A stretch of 64,000 nt of DNA from Acidimicrobiales bacterium. Lineage in GTDB: Bacteria; Actinomycetota; Acidimicrobiia; Acidimicrobiales; RAAP-2. Positions within the stretch are counted from its first letter, which is position 1. Every line of letters starts with the position of its first letter. Made by a program: the position numbers and the translations under genes. Shown piece after piece: positions 29,874-39,946 of this stretch. The notes beneath the pieces are model-generated. The model worked only from the letters and a program-made list of their open reading frames with translations. It had not been told where the DNA came from and searched no databases. The stretch spans positions 1 through 64,000 of the forward strand of contig JANXWA010000021.1 in assembly GCA_025351385.1 (NCBI GenBank). Reading direction: 5' to 3'.

Positions 29874-31550
29874 TCAACTGGTCGATGCGGGGCCCCGGGC
29901 GATCTCGTTCAGAAACTCGTCGTTGGACTTGGTGGTCTTGAGTTTGTCGATCAAGAGCTCGAGTCCGGCGGCCTCGCGGCCCTCGGAGGCCAGTCCGTTG
30001 AGCACCCGGCGCAGCTTCCACACCTGGGCCAGGGCCTCGCGGCTGAAGAGCAGCTCCTCGTGGCGCGTCGAACTGGCATTCACGTCGATGGCCGGGTAGA
30101 TGCGACGCTCGGACAGACGGCGGTCGAGCTTCAGCTCCATGTTGCCGGTCCCCTTGAACTCCTCGAAGATCACCTCGTCCATCTTCGAGCCGGTCTCGAC
30201 GAGCGCCGAGGCGATGATCGTGAGCGAGCCGCCCTCTTCGATGTTGCGCGCCGCCCCGAAGAACTTCTTGGGGGGGTAGAGCGCGCCGGAGTCGACGCCA
30301 CCGGACATGATGCGCCCGGTCGCGGGCGCGGCCAGGTTGTAGGCGCGCGCGAGGCGCGTGATGCCGTCGAGGATGATCACGACGTCACGACCCTGCTCGA
30401 CGAGCCGCTTGGCACGCTCGATGCAGAGCTCGGCGACGTGGGTGTGCTCCTCGGCCGGACGGTCGAAGGTCGAGGAGATGACCTCGCCCTTCACGCTGCG
30501 GCGCATGTCGGTCACTTCCTCGGGGCGCTCGTCGACGAGCAGCACCATCAGGTGCACCTCGGGGTTGTTCGCCTCGATCGACTGGGCGATCTGCTTCATC
30601 ACGGTCGTCTTGCCGGCCTTGGGCGGCGAGACGATGAGTCCGCGCTGGCCCTTGCCGATCGGCGACAAGAGGTCCACGATGCGCGGCGTCAGGTCGGCCT
30701 TGCCCTCGTTGGTCTCGAGGTTCAGCTTCTCGTCGGGGAAGAGCGGCGTCAAATCCTCGAAGCGCGGGCGCAGTCGGGCGACCTCGGGGTCCATGCCGGC
30801 CACGCTGTCGACGCGCAGTAGCGCCGGGTACTTCTCGTTCGACGCGGCCGGGCGAAAGCCCCCGACGATCGCGTCGCCCTTGCGCAGGTGGTAGCGCCGG
30901 ACCTGGTTGATCGAGACGTAGACGTCGTTGGGCGATGGGTGGTAGCCCTTCGTGCGCAAGAAGCCGTAGCCGTCGTCGCGTAGGTCCAAAAGACCCTCGA
31001 TCTCGATGAGTTCGCCGGCGTAGGGCTGGTCGGCGTTGGGCATGGCGTCGCCCGCGAAGCGCTCACGACCGTTGCGGTTGCGACGGTTGCGACGGTTGCG
31101 ACCGCTGGCGTCGTTGCCGAAGTCACGGGGCTGGCGGTCCTCGCGGGGCTGACGGTCCTGTCGGGGTTGGTTGGACTGACGGGGGTTCGGCTGTGGCCGG
31201 TCGGCGGCGGGAATGGACGATGCGGACTGCTCGTCCGGTAACGACTCGTGGCCGTTTGACGACGCCGGACCGTCGGAGGCGACGTCGGCCACGAATTCGC
31301 CGAGCAGGTCGTCGAAGTCGTCGTCCGGCGTGGCCACCGTCCGACGAGAACGCACGGCCCGGGAGGGAGCGTCCGAGTCCCGGGGGCTCGACGTGAGTAC
31401 GGGGGCGGGATCGCCCATGATCGCCTCGATGAGTGACGCCTTGGATGCGCGGGCCGAAACGTCGACACCTTTCACCTTGGCGATGGTTTGGAGGTCTTCG
31501 CGAGTCTTCGACTCGAGATCCGACCGGTCTGGGGAGGGCCTTGCAGCCAT
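29874..31550 (-). CDS. rho: Transcription termination factor Rho with a basic N-terminal insert
   Basis: A 558-aa hexameric RNA helicase. Residues 1-50 form the N-terminal SAP-like helical region ([18 protein letters not shown]). A disordered segment follows, with Gln/Pro/Arg repeats and an Arg-Asn-rich stretch ([14 protein letters not shown]). Next come the RNA-binding fold ([18 protein letters not shown]) and the ATPase core ([16 protein letters not shown], then [12 protein letters not shown]). Such basic inserts are common in high-GC Actinobacteria and can widen RNA binding. Reading starts at the ATG at 31550 with AAAGGAACCTCC upstream. Confidence 0.97.
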   Translation of the reverse strand: MAARPSPDRSDLESKTREDLQTIAKVKGVDVSARASKASLIEAIMGDPAPVLTSSPRDSDAPSRAVRSRRTVATPDDDFDDLLGEFVADVASDGPASSNGHESLPDEQSASSIPAADRPQPNPRQSNQPRQDRQPREDRQPRDFGNDASGRNRRNRRNRNGRERFAGDAMPNADQPYAGELIEIEGLLDLRDDGYGFLRTKGYHPSPNDVYVSINQVRRYHLRKGDAIVGGFRPAASNEKYPALLRVDSVAGMDPEVARLRPRFEDLTPLFPDEKLNLETNEGKADLTPRIVDLLSPIGKGQRGLIVSPPKAGKTTVMKQIAQSIEANNPEVHLMVLLVDERPEEVTDMRRSVKGEVISSTFDRPAEEHTHVAELCIERAKRLVEQGRDVVIILDGITRLARAYNLAAPATGRIMSGGVDSGALYPPKKFFGAARNIEEGGSLTIIASALVETGSKMDEVIFEEFKGTGNMELKLDRRLSERRIYPAIDVNASSTRHEELLFSREALAQVWKLRRVLNGLASEGREAAGLELLIDKLKTTKSNDEFLNEIARGPASTS

Positions 31551-31668
31551 GGAGGTTCCTTTCTCACCGCTCGCAAAAGTTCAGCCGAGCGAAGAAGAAA
31601 ATCAAGAAATGCCGTCTGGGAAGAGTTCCTCACGTCGGTGGAAAGGCCGGACGTGGACGACATCAAGC

Positions 31669-31696
31669 AGTGTAGCCGACTCCTCGCGAAATGCAA
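31669..31696 (-). promoter_or_regulatory. Predicted rho promoter with a long leader
   Basis: On the minus strand TTGCAT (31691-31696) and TACACT (31669-31674) are 16 bp apart. Transcription from here gives a leader of roughly 110 nt before the rho ATG. Rho genes are often autoregulated by attenuation in the leader, so the long untranslated stretch may be functional; no specific element is identified. The rest of the 279-bp gap 31551-31829 shows no gene. Confidence 0.4.
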
Positions 31697-31797
31697 GCCT
31701 TCGGTCGGCGGACGGCTCGCCGTCCCGCGACACGGGCCGCCCACTCGTCGCGCGGGCCTGATGGGAGTACCTGGTGTCACTTTGGATTGTGATGAAT

Positions 31798-31811
31798 CGC
31801 GGCACTCCGCG
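31798..31811 (-). terminator. Weak hairpin after the repeat-protein gene
   Basis: CGCGG-CACT-CCGCG forms a 5-bp, all-GC stem with a 4-nt loop, 18 nt downstream of the stop at 31830. No T-run follows, so it would be at best a weak or Rho-assisted terminator. Confidence 0.25.
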
Positions 31812-31829
31812 GGGCCCGAGTGGTAATGG

Positions 31830-33605
31830 CTACTTCACGGTGAACTGCGCAGAGACGACCGACCCCAGGTAGCCCTGGTCCCCCGAGTACGTCGCTTGGA
31901 TCGATCGGCGCCCCTTGGTGAACTTCCTCGGTGATGAGCACGAGGCTGACCCGTTGGTGACGTTCGCGCTGCAGAGGGTGACAGTCCCCCAGGTGAAGGT
32001 GACCGTGCCGGTCTCGGCCGTCGCGAGTCCCGAAACTGAGAGTCGAAGTCCCACTACGACGACCTTGTGCTTGACGACCTTCTTCACTTGAACGATCTTC
32101 TCCGCCATGGTGGTCGCCGTCTTCGTGAACACCTCGTCGACGGCGAAGGCCTGCCAGTTCCCGGTGGCGTCCTTGTAGAAGCCACCGGCGCCGCAGTTGC
32201 CGAATGTCGGGCACGAGAGCGCGTAGATCGTCGCGTCGCCACCGGCGTTGAGCGCCGCGGTGCCCGGGACTTCAATCGCCGAGCCCCACGTTCCGTTCAC
32301 CTCGTCGACGACGAGAGCCTGGGAGGTATTGACCGTATCGCTGTAGTAGCCACCCGCAGTGCAGTTGCCGGCAGACGGGCACGACACCATGAAGAGGTTG
32401 GCGTCACCTGCGGTGTTGAGACTGGCCGATCCGGGGACTTCGATTGCCGTGCCCCACGTGCCGTTCACCTCGTCGACGACGAAGACCTGCTTGAAGCTCG
32501 CCGAGTCGGTGTAGTAGCCCACGGCCGAGCAGTTGCCGTCCGCCGGACAGGACACATCTTCGAGCACTGCCTTGCCGGCGGCGTTGAGCGCCGCGGTGCC
32601 GGGGATATCCGTCGCCGTGCCCCACACGCCATTCGCCTCGTTGGCGACGAAGACCTGTTGGTGGGTGGTGGCGTCCGTGTAGTAGCCCCCGGTGCTGCAA
32701 TTCCCAAGCGATGAGCAGGAGAGACTGGTGGCGAGCGCCAGTCCGCCGGCGTTCAGCACCGCGGTGCCGGGGATTTCCGTCGCCGTACCCCACACGCCGC
32801 CAGTCTGACTGACGACGAAGGCCTGCTGGTGGGTGGACGCGTCCGTATAGAAGCCGCTCGCGGAGCAGTTGCCCGCCGAGGGGCACTTCACGGTCACCAG
32901 ACCGGCGGCGCCCCCGGCGTTCAAGGCGGAAGAGCCCGGGATCACGACGGCCGTGCCCCAGTTTCCGTTGGTCTCGCTGACGCCGAACGCCTGGATGGTA
33001 GTGGGGGTGTCAGAGTAGAAGCCGCCCGCGGTGCAGTTGCCCGCCGTTGGACACGACACCGAGAAGATCACCCCAAGGCCGCCCGCATTGAGCACGGGTG
33101 TGCCCGGAACTTCAATGGCCGATCCCCAGATCGAATTCGTCTCGTTGACGACGAAGGCTTGATACAGACCACTGATATCCCGGTAGCCACCGACGGCTGC
33201 ACAGTTACCGGCCGACGCGCACGAGATCTGAGAGAAACTGGCGTCGGCGCCCGCGTTGAGGAACGGGCTGCCGGGCATCTCCTTCGCGGTACCCCAGGTG
33301 CCACCCACCTCGTCGACAACGAAGAGTTGGAAGTTGCCCGCGACGTCCTTGTAGACGCCCCCGCCACTGCAGTTCCCCGGCGACGAGCACGAGACGTCGT
33401 CGAGCTCGTCATTGCCGCCGACGTTGAAGCTTCCGGTGCCGGGAACCTCGGTCGCAGTGCCCCAGGTGCCAAGGTACTTCTGAGCATGAAGCGTCGACGA
33501 ACCACGTGGGACTGGCGCGACAGCGGCGCCCGCGGGAACAAAAGCCCCGATGCACAATGCCGATACCGAAACGAACATGAGCGTACGTGCGGACCGTCTG
33601 AACAT
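31830..33605 (-). CDS. Secreted protein of eight 56-residue repeats with an Ig-like tail
   Basis: 591 aa from the ATG at 33605 (GGGAG upstream). Residues 1-30 form a signal peptide (RRSARTLMFVSVSALCIGAF, with A-x-A sites following). Residues ~46-493 are eight repeats of exactly 56 residues with no gaps; the pattern is GTWGTAxEVPG...LNAGG...SCPxxGNCxxGGYYxD...QAFVVDEVN. Each repeat keeps two Cys five residues apart in SCxxxGNC. The tail resembles a bacterial Ig-like domain (TGTVTFTWG...YSGDQGYLGS). The repeats look like the SCPSxxxCxAVG-type repeats of actinobacterial extracellular proteins and may fold as a beta-propeller; ligand and role are unknown. Confidence 0.8.
   Translation of the reverse strand: MFRRSARTLMFVSVSALCIGAFVPAGAAVAPVPRGSSTLHAQKYLGTWGTATEVPGTGSFNVGGNDELDDVSCSSPGNCSGGGVYKDVAGNFQLFVVDEVGGTWGTAKEMPGSPFLNAGADASFSQISCASAGNCAAVGGYRDISGLYQAFVVNETNSIWGSAIEVPGTPVLNAGGLGVIFSVSCPTAGNCTAGGFYSDTPTTIQAFGVSETNGNWGTAVVIPGSSALNAGGAAGLVTVKCPSAGNCSASGFYTDASTHQQAFVVSQTGGVWGTATEIPGTAVLNAGGLALATSLSCSSLGNCSTGGYYTDATTHQQVFVANEANGVWGTATDIPGTAALNAAGKAVLEDVSCPADGNCSAVGYYTDSASFKQVFVVDEVNGTWGTAIEVPGSASLNTAGDANLFMVSCPSAGNCTAGGYYSDTVNTSQALVVDEVNGTWGSAIEVPGTAALNAGGDATIYALSCPTFGNCGAGGFYKDATGNWQAFAVDEVFTKTATTMAEKIVQVKKVVKHKVVVVGLRLSVSGLATAETGTVTFTWGTVTLCSANVTNGSASCSSPRKFTKGRRSIQATYSGDQGYLGSVVSAQFTVK
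32127..33470 (-). repeat. Eight tandem 168-bp coding repeats
   Basis: The 56-codon unit is present eight times back to back, 1,344 bp in all. All units have equal length, though codons and residues have diverged, so the array is old rather than freshly expanded. Units 7 and 8 share the longest runs of identity with each other. Confidence 0.85.
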
Positions 33606-33741
33606 AGTGACTCCCACCGGGTCTTTTGTGTCGGGAGTGACCCCCCGCTTGGAGGATAGGTGAGAGGCGGGTTCGGCGCTAGGGCCAGGCAGTTCGCGGC
33701 CCAGTGACCAATGGCGCCGAAGGGGGCAGTGCAGCGCTCGG

Positions 33742-34779
33742 TTACGACAGCTTGGCGAGAAGTGCCTTCAATGTGGCGTCGACGACATCGGGGGTGTCAC
33801 TAGTGCTCACCGCCGTGTCGGGGTCCTTCAGGCCATTGCCAGTGAGGACGCACACGACGGTCGAGCCCTTCGGGACCCCGTACTTCAAGAGGCCCGCGAC
33901 CGAGGCGGCGGACGCCGGCTCACAGAAGATCGACTCGTAGCGCGCGACGTAGTGGTAGGCCTCGAGGATCTCGTCGTCAGTGACCGCGCGGATGTCGCCG
34001 AGCGACTCGTGGATCACCTCGAGCGCGGGGACCCAGCTCGCGGGATTGCCGATCCGGATCGCGGACGCGATCGTCTCGGGGTTCTTCACCGGGTGACCCA
34101 GCACGATCGGAGCGGCGCCCGCAGCTTGGAAGCCCCACATCTTGGGCAACGTCGTGCAGTTCCCGGCGAAGTGATACTGCGTGAAGCCCCGCCAGTAGGC
34201 GGTGATGTTCCCGGCGTTCCCGACGGGTATTGAGAGGATGTCCGGCGCCTTGCCCAGCACGTCGACGATCTCGAACGCGCCGGTCTTCTGTCCCTCGATC
34301 CGATCGGGATTAATCGAGTTGACAATGGTGATCGGCAGGTGCTGGGTGAGCTCGCGGGCTAGGTTGAGCGCCTGGTCGAAGTTGCCGCGAATCTGCAGGA
34401 CCTTCGCCCCGTAGACGATGGCCTGAGCCAGCTTGCCCAGTGCGATCTTGCCCTCGGGCACGAGGACCACGCAGTCCATGCCGGCCTTGCCCGAGTACGC
34501 CGCCGCCGCGGCCGAGGTGTTGCCGGTCGAGCCGCAGATGACGGTCTTGGCTCCGTTGGCCTTGGCCTTCGTGATCGCCATCGTCATCCCGCGGTCCTTG
34601 AACGATCCCGACGGATTGAGGCCCTCGTACTTCAGCCAGACGTCGGCCCCGAGTCGCTCCGAGAGCCGGTCGGCGTGGATGAGCGGCGTGTTGCCCTCCT
34701 GGAGCGTGATGATCTCGTCCACGCCGTCGAGGTCGAACCACTGGGCGTACTCGGCCAGGAGCCCGTTCCAGCCGGTCAC
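33742..34779 (-). CDS. thrC: Threonine synthase
   Basis: 345 aa from GTG 34779, overlapping the hom stop as GTGA. A PLP enzyme that converts O-phosphohomoserine to threonine. The N-terminal [14 protein letters not shown], the PLP Lys in [15 protein letters not shown], and [20 protein letters not shown] are diagnostic. Its length matches the short bacterial class. Homoserine kinase (thrB), needed to make its substrate, does not follow, unlike in many actinobacterial hom-thrC-thrB operons. Confidence 0.95.
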   Translation of the reverse strand: MTGWNGLLAEYAQWFDLDGVDEIITLQEGNTPLIHADRLSERLGADVWLKYEGLNPSGSFKDRGMTMAITKAKANGAKTVICGSTGNTSAAAAAYSGKAGMDCVVLVPEGKIALGKLAQAIVYGAKVLQIRGNFDQALNLARELTQHLPITIVNSINPDRIEGQKTGAFEIVDVLGKAPDILSIPVGNAGNITAYWRGFTQYHFAGNCTTLPKMWGFQAAGAAPIVLGHPVKNPETIASAIRIGNPASWVPALEVIHESLGDIRAVTDDEILEAYHYVARYESIFCEPASAASVAGLLKYGVPKGSTVVCVLTGNGLKDPDTAVSTSDTPDVVDATLKALLAKLS

Positions 34780-36077
34780 TGGCCACCTCCGTCGATCACG
34801 CGGATGCAGGCGCCGATCGAGTCGACCGACTCCAGTTGGGCGAGGTCGCCGACCGTCGCCTCGACGTCGCTCGTCTTGGCCAGGTGGGTGAGGAACGACA
34901 GCCGAGCCTCGTCGCCGAACCCGGACTGCTCCATTGACTGGATCGAGACCCCGTTGCTCCCGAAGATGCCCGCGACCGCGGCGAGCACCCCGGGCCGGTC
35001 GAGGACGTCGATGCTGATGTAAAAGACGCTGGAGAGCTCGCCGGCGGGGAAGCTGTGCAGGGTGTCGTCGACGGTGAAGGGGACGTCGTGACGTCCGCTC
35101 ACGCGGTTGCGCGCGGCGTCGAGGACGTCGCCGAGCACCGCGGTCGCCGTCGGCTCCCCGCCGGCGCCCTGGCCCAACCACATCAGGGGACCGCTGCGCG
35201 CCCCCTCGACGAAGACCGCGTTCATGGCTCCGTGCACCGAGGCGAGCGGGTGGTCGACCGGGACCATCGCGGGGTGGACCCGGCGCGAGATGCCCGACTC
35301 GCCGACGCGCTCGGCGACTCCGAGCAGCTTGATGACGTAGCCGGCCCGGCGGGCGAACTCGACGTCGATCGAACGGACCCGGGTGATCCCCTCTCGCGAG
35401 ATCTCCTCGCCGACCAGCTCGGTGCCGAAGGCGAGCGAGGAGAGGATCTGCACTTTGGCGGCCGCGTCGTAGGCCTCGACATCGGCCGTCGGGTCGGACT
35501 CGGCGTAGCCGAGGGCCTGGGCCTCGGCGAGGGCCACCGCGTAGTCGCTGCCCTCGCTCGTCATCTTGGAGAGGATGAAGTTGGTGGTTCCGTTGACGAT
35601 GCCCATGACACGGTTGATCCGCTCACCGGCCAGCGACGAGCGCAGCGCGCGAAGGATCGGGATGCCCCCGCCGACCGCAGCCTCGTAGAACAGGTCGGCG
35701 CCGTGCTCGTGCGCCAGCTGCGCCAGCGCCGTGCCGCTGTCGGCCATCAGCGCCTTGTTCGCGGTCACGACCGAGACGCCGTTTCGCAGGGCCGACTCGA
35801 TATAGGCGCGCGCCGGTTCGATGCCGCCGACGACCTCGACCAGCACGTCAAGGTCCTCGCGGGCGCTGAGCGCCTCGGCATCGGTCGTCAGAATCCCCGC
35901 GGGGATGCCCGGACGGGGCTTCGAGCCGTCGCGCACGGCGACGCCCACCAGTTCGATCGATCCGGTCGCCGCGTCCAGCAGGGCCGCGTGGCGGCTCGAG
36001 TCGGTCAGGAGCTGGACGAGGGCGCTGCCCACGAAGCCGGCCCCAATAATCCCGACACGAATGACCGGCTTGTCCAC
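34776..36077 (-). CDS. hom: Homoserine dehydrogenase
   Basis: 433 aa from GTG 36077. It reduces aspartate semialdehyde to homoserine. The Rossmann start [47 protein letters not shown] and [11 protein letters not shown] are typical. The C-terminal ACT domain ([21 protein letters not shown]) suggests feedback control by threonine. It precedes thrC with a 4-nt overlap and follows lysA with a 35-bp gap. Confidence 0.96.
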   Translation of the reverse strand: MDKPVIRVGIIGAGFVGSALVQLLTDSSRHAALLDAATGSIELVGVAVRDGSKPRPGIPAGILTTDAEALSAREDLDVLVEVVGGIEPARAYIESALRNGVSVVTANKALMADSGTALAQLAHEHGADLFYEAAVGGGIPILRALRSSLAGERINRVMGIVNGTTNFILSKMTSEGSDYAVALAEAQALGYAESDPTADVEAYDAAAKVQILSSLAFGTELVGEEISREGITRVRSIDVEFARRAGYVIKLLGVAERVGESGISRRVHPAMVPVDHPLASVHGAMNAVFVEGARSGPLMWLGQGAGGEPTATAVLGDVLDAARNRVSGRHDVPFTVDDTLHSFPAGELSSVFYISIDVLDRPGVLAAVAGIFGSNGVSIQSMEQSGFGDEARLSFLTHLAKTSDVEATVGDLAQLESVDSIGACIRVIDGGGQ

Positions 36078-36083
36078 TCATCA

Positions 36084-36089
36084 AGGCTA
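36084..36089 (-). promoter_or_regulatory. Predicted -10 box of hom (leaderless)
   Basis: TAGCCT on the minus strand ends exactly 6 nt (TGATGA) before the GTG start at 36077. No Shine-Dalgarno sequence is seen. This would be a promoter internal to the lysA-hom-thrC run. Confidence 0.45.
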
Positions 36090-36112
36090 ACCGACACCAC
36101 CGCGAGCGCCGT

Positions 36113-37384
36113 TCAGACTTCGAGTCGCGCCAGGTCCTCGAAGGTCTCGCGTCGAAGGACCTCGCGCGCGTGGCCGTCGCCCACGAAGACGACCGCCGGT
36201 CGGGTGGCTCGGTTGTAGTTCGAGGCCATCGAGTAGCCGTAGGCGCCCGTCACCGGGGTCGCGATGACGCTGTCGACGCCGGTCGTCGACGGCAGCCACG
36301 CCTCGTCGATCAGGACGTCGCCACTCTCGCAGTGCTTACCGACCAGGCGCACGGCTTGGGGTCGGTCGGCGAGTGGGTCCACGACATCGAAGGCCTCGTA
36401 GCCCGAGCCGTAGAGGACGGGCCGGGGATTGTCGCTCATCCCGCCGTCTACGGCCATGTACGTACGTTGGGTGACCGGCTTGACCGCCCCGACCCGATAG
36501 AGCGTGAGGCCGGCCTGAGCCACAATCGAGCGGCCCGGTTCGGCGATGAGCCGGACCCTCTCGTCGAGTCCGGCCTGGCGTGCGGCGTCGCGAATCGCCC
36601 GCCCCCACTCGGTCAGCGACGGCGCCGACTCACCGGCGACGTAGGCGACGCCCAGTCCGCCGCCGACGCACAGCTCGCCGAAGTGGTCGTCGCGCGTGAA
36701 GCCCGCGAGGATCGACATGGACTCGACAAAGCCCGCGACGTCGAAGATCTGCGAGCCGATGTGGGCGTGGACGCCGTGCAGCGTCAGGCCGGGGATCTCG
36801 CCGAGCATCGATATGGCCTTTCGAGCCTCGCCCGTCGCCACCGAGAAGCCGAACTTGGTGTCCTCTTGGCCGGTGCGCACGAACTCGTGAGTGTGGGCCT
36901 CGACGCCCGGCGTGACCCGAACCAGGCAGTCGAGCGGCGCCGACGGGCTGACCATCGCGCGCAGCCGCTCGATCTCGTCGAAGTTGTCGACGACCACTCG
37001 GTGGACGCCGACGGCGACGGCCCGCTCCAGTTCGTCGTGGGACTTGTTGTTGCCGTGCATGATGACCCGGTCCGCCGGAATTCCCGACCTCAGCACGATG
37101 TCCAGCTCGCCGCCGGTCGCCACGTCGATGCAAAGACCCTCCTCGAACGCCAGGCGAGCCATGGCGCCACAGAGGAAGGCCTTGGAGGCGAAGGCGACGC
37201 CGTCGTCAAAGGCCGCGGCGGCCTCTCGGCACCGTGAACGCAGGGTCGCCTCGTCGTAGACGAAGAGCGGCGTCCCGTAGGCGGCGACGAGGTCGCGCAG
37301 CGAGACGCCCCCGATGGTGACGTCCGTGGCGCTGAGCGTCGCGGTGTCAGCCAGGAGTGAGGTGAGGATCGGTTCGGCACCCAT
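36113..37384 (-). CDS. lysA: Diaminopimelate decarboxylase
   Basis: A 423-aa fold-III PLP enzyme making lysine from meso-diaminopimelate. The PLP Lys lies in GVAFASKAFLCGAM near residue 70. GGGLGVAYVAGE and EPGRSIVAQAG provide phosphate binding, and CESGDVLIDEAWLP carries the conserved active-site Cys-Glu. Position beside hom matches the actinobacterial argS-lysA-hom-thrC order, though argS now lies about 16 kb away. Confidence 0.97.
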   Translation of the reverse strand: MGAEPILTSLLADTATLSATDVTIGGVSLRDLVAAYGTPLFVYDEATLRSRCREAAAAFDDGVAFASKAFLCGAMARLAFEEGLCIDVATGGELDIVLRSGIPADRVIMHGNNKSHDELERAVAVGVHRVVVDNFDEIERLRAMVSPSAPLDCLVRVTPGVEAHTHEFVRTGQEDTKFGFSVATGEARKAISMLGEIPGLTLHGVHAHIGSQIFDVAGFVESMSILAGFTRDDHFGELCVGGGLGVAYVAGESAPSLTEWGRAIRDAARQAGLDERVRLIAEPGRSIVAQAGLTLYRVGAVKPVTQRTYMAVDGGMSDNPRPVLYGSGYEAFDVVDPLADRPQAVRLVGKHCESGDVLIDEAWLPSTTGVDSVIATPVTGAYGYSMASNYNRATRPAVVFVGDGHAREVLRRETFEDLARLEV

Positions 37385-37390
37385 GCTTCA

Positions 37391-37396
37391 ACCTTA
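37391..37396 (-). promoter_or_regulatory. Predicted -10 box of lysA (leaderless)
   Basis: TAAGGT on the minus strand ends exactly 6 nt (TGAAGC) before the ATG at 37384. No ribosome binding site is present, so a leaderless mRNA is predicted. Confidence 0.55.
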
Positions 37397-37458
37397 GAAG
37401 TTGTCGTTGCTCGCCCGGAAGTGGTCTTGGAAAGTCCGTCCGGTAGGCTGGGTTCGCC

Positions 37459-37530
37459 GCCCCCGTAGCTCAGCGGATAGAGCATTGGCCTCCGAAGCCA
37501 TGTGCGCAGGTTCGACTCCTGTCGGGGGCA
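37459..37530 (+). tRNA. tRNA-Arg, anticodon CCG
   Basis: A 72-nt cloverleaf. The acceptor stem is GCCCCCG/CGGGGGC with discriminator A, the D arm is GCTC-AGCGGATA-GAGC, the anticodon loop CTCCGAA gives CCG, and the T arm is GCAGG-TTCGACT-CCTGT. The first anticodon-stem pair is a T-T mismatch. CCA is not encoded. It reads CGG codons, frequent in this GC-rich genome. It is a lone plus-strand gene between lysA and pyk. Confidence 0.95.
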
Positions 37531-37627
37531 CGTTCTTCACCGCCACGGCCTTGCCCACGAGGTCTATCACTCCACGCGACGCCGTCACCCGCGATGCGGG
37601 GCTCTCTGCTTCGTCCCTGCCCGGACC

Positions 37628-39043
37628 TCAGGGAACGATGACCATCCGAACGGTGTCGGTGATCTGCGCTCCGCCCGAGGCGGACCCCGCCATGATCACT
37701 ACGGGGTCGCCGGCCTTGGCGATGCCCGACTTCTTCAGCTCATCGATCGCGAAGGCGCACAGCTCGTCGATGTCGTGGGCCGACGAGATGTAGATCTCCT
37801 GAACGCCCCAGGAGCTGCGCAGTTGGCGAGCCGTCGACTCGTGCGGCGTGATGGCGACGATCGGCATCGGCGGACGGAAGCGCGAGATGGCTCGCGCGGT
37901 CATCCCCGAGCGAGTGCAGGCCACGATCGCCACGGCCTTCTCCTCCATCGCCGCGCGCCAGGCGGCGCCCGTGATGGCGGCGGTGATCCGGGTCGAGCGC
38001 GTGCCCATGCCGATCTGCTGGACGCCAAGGCCCGCACCCCAGGTCTCGTAGTCGAAGTACTCCTCGGCCCGCCGCACGATCCGGTCCATCGTGATGACGG
38101 TGCCCACGGGATCGTCCCCGATCGCGGTCTCGCCGCTCAGCATCACGGCGCTGGCGCCGTCCAGTACGGCGTTGGCGACGTCGGTCACCTCGGCGCGGGT
38201 GGGGACCTGGGCGTGGGTCATCGATTCGAGCATCTGGGTCGCCACCACCACCGGGCGGGCGTAACGCACGCCATGTCGGACGATCTCCTTCTGCAGGTGG
38301 GGGACCTCCTCAATGGGCATCCGCACGCCCAGGTCGCCGCGCGCGACCATGATCGCGTCCGACACCGCGATGATCTCGTCAAGGTTCTCGACACCCTCCC
38401 CCGTTTCGATCTTGGCCATCATCATGACGTCGTCGCGCGACAGGACCGTTCTCACCGACACCATGTCGAAGGCGGAGCGGACAAACGACACCGCCAGGAT
38501 CTCGAATGACTCGCCACGAAGCGCCTCGAGACGTTCGCGGTCGTCGTCGGTTGGCAGCCGGTCGTTGAGGATCGAGGTCGGCAACGAGAGGCCCGGCTTA
38601 CCCATGACGGCGCCGCCCGAGGAGACGCGCGCCAGCACCGTTGCGCCGGCGCGCTCGACGTCCAGGGAGACTCCCCCGTCGCCGATGTGGATCTTGTCGC
38701 CCGGCTTCAACTGCGAGAGGACGTTGAATCGCTCCACTGCAATGCGCGCCACCGTCGACGTCTCGTCGAAGGCCTCGACCAGCTCGACCTCGTCGCCGAC
38801 GTTGAGCGATACGGGTGTCGTACCGAACGATCCGGCGCGGATCTTCGGACCGGGAATGTCGACCATAATCGCCGCGTCCGGGGCCAAGGCCCGCACCCGA
38901 CGCAGGCGCTCGACGCCCGACGGGATGTCACCGTGGGCGAAGGAGAGTCGGAACACGTCGACGCCGGCCTCGACCAGCTCGAGGAGCGTCTCGTCGCTGT
39001 CCGATGCCGGTCCGATGGTAGCTACAATCTTCGTGCGCCGCAC
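37628..39043 (-). CDS. pyk: Pyruvate kinase
   Basis: 471 aa from GTG 39043 (RRTKIVATIGPAS), preceded by GAAGGGAG. It makes ATP and pyruvate from PEP and ADP. MMAKIETGEGVENLDEI contains the catalytic Lys-Glu and is followed by VARGDLGVRMP. MLESMTHAQVPTRAEVTDVANAVLDGA is the family signature, with His in place of a more common residue before AQVPTRAE. The C-terminal allosteric domain is present. Confidence 0.95.
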   Translation of the reverse strand: MRRTKIVATIGPASDSDETLLELVEAGVDVFRLSFAHGDIPSGVERLRRVRALAPDAAIMVDIPGPKIRAGSFGTTPVSLNVGDEVELVEAFDETSTVARIAVERFNVLSQLKPGDKIHIGDGGVSLDVERAGATVLARVSSGGAVMGKPGLSLPTSILNDRLPTDDDRERLEALRGESFEILAVSFVRSAFDMVSVRTVLSRDDVMMMAKIETGEGVENLDEIIAVSDAIMVARGDLGVRMPIEEVPHLQKEIVRHGVRYARPVVVATQMLESMTHAQVPTRAEVTDVANAVLDGASAVMLSGETAIGDDPVGTVITMDRIVRRAEEYFDYETWGAGLGVQQIGMGTRSTRITAAITGAAWRAAMEEKAVAIVACTRSGMTARAISRFRPPMPIVAITPHESTARQLRSSWGVQEIYISSAHDIDELCAFAIDELKKSGIAKAGDPVVIMAGSASGGAQITDTVRMVIVP

Positions 39044-39172
39044 GTCGCTCCCTTCGTTGTTTTCTTCAAGTCTACGAGACGTCCACAACGTGCCCGGTGG
39101 CCCTGAGCATCACGTCGCTACCGCTCGGTAAAGGACGTCGCAATCTGAACGAATGGGTTGCGGACGTCGGTC

Positions 39173-39946
39173 TCAGTGACGCACCGGCACCACGACGTCG
39201 GCACCGTCGACGTCGACGACCCGCAGGTTCATGCCGTAGCGAGAGGCCAGCTCGCCGCTGCGCACGACGACGCCGGCCGGTCCGTCAAGCACCACCTCAC
39301 CGCGGTCGAGCAGCACGAGGCGGTCGGCGAACTGACCGGCCAGCGTGAGGTCGTGCAGCGTCGCCACGACCGTGAGGCCGCAGTCGGCGACTTCGGACTT
39401 CAGCAGTTCGAGCAACTCCATCTGGTGGCGAAGGTCCAGTCCGGTGATGGGCTCGTCCAAGACGATGACCATCGTCGACTGGGCGAAGGCCCGTCCGAGC
39501 ACCATGCGCTGGCGCTCGCCGCCCGACAGCGTGGCGACGTCACGGTCCCGGAACTCCCCGAGTGTGAGGCGCTCTAGCACCGACTCGACGATGCGCCTAT
39601 CGGCGACGCTCGGCGGGCGGAAGAGCCCGTGGTAGGCGATCCGACCAAGGGCAACGTAGTCGTAGACCGTCATGCCGTCCGGTACGACCGGGTGTTGGGG
39701 CACGAGCGCGACGGTGCGCGCCCGCTCGCGGTCGCTCATGTCGGCGACCGACACGTCGCCAATCGAGACCGAGCCGCTCGATGGTCGACGCAGTCCGGCG
39801 ATGGTCTCGACGAGGGTCGTCTTGCCTGCGCCGTTCGGGCCGACGACGGTGCACCAGGTCCCGGCCTCGATCACAAGCGAGACGTCCGACACGAGGGCCT
39901 TCTTGCCGACGTGAACGCTGAGCGCGACGAGCTCGACTCCGCTCAT
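39173..39946 (-). CDS. btuD: BtuD/FecE-type ABC transporter ATPase
   Basis: 257 aa from the ATG at 39946, overlapping the permease stop as ATGA. Walker A GPNGAGKTTL, Q-loop PQHPVVPDGM, signature LSGGERQRM, Walker B MVIVLDEP and switch His in ATLHDL are all visible. It energises uptake of cobalamin or an iron chelate. Its membership in the riboswitch-led operon points to cobalamin. Confidence 0.87.
   Translation of the reverse strand: MSGVELVALSVHVGKKALVSDVSLVIEAGTWCTVVGPNGAGKTTLVETIAGLRRPSSGSVSIGDVSVADMSDRERARTVALVPQHPVVPDGMTVYDYVALGRIAYHGLFRPPSVADRRIVESVLERLTLGEFRDRDVATLSGGERQRMVLGRAFAQSTMVIVLDEPITGLDLRHQMELLELLKSEVADCGLTVVATLHDLTLAGQFADRLVLLDRGEVVLDGPAGVVVRSGELASRYGMNLRVVDVDGADVVVPVRH

Noticed and set aside
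32067-32714. Plus-strand frame with apparent repeats
   Set aside because: Its repetitiveness merely mirrors the 168-bp repeats of the gene on the other strand.
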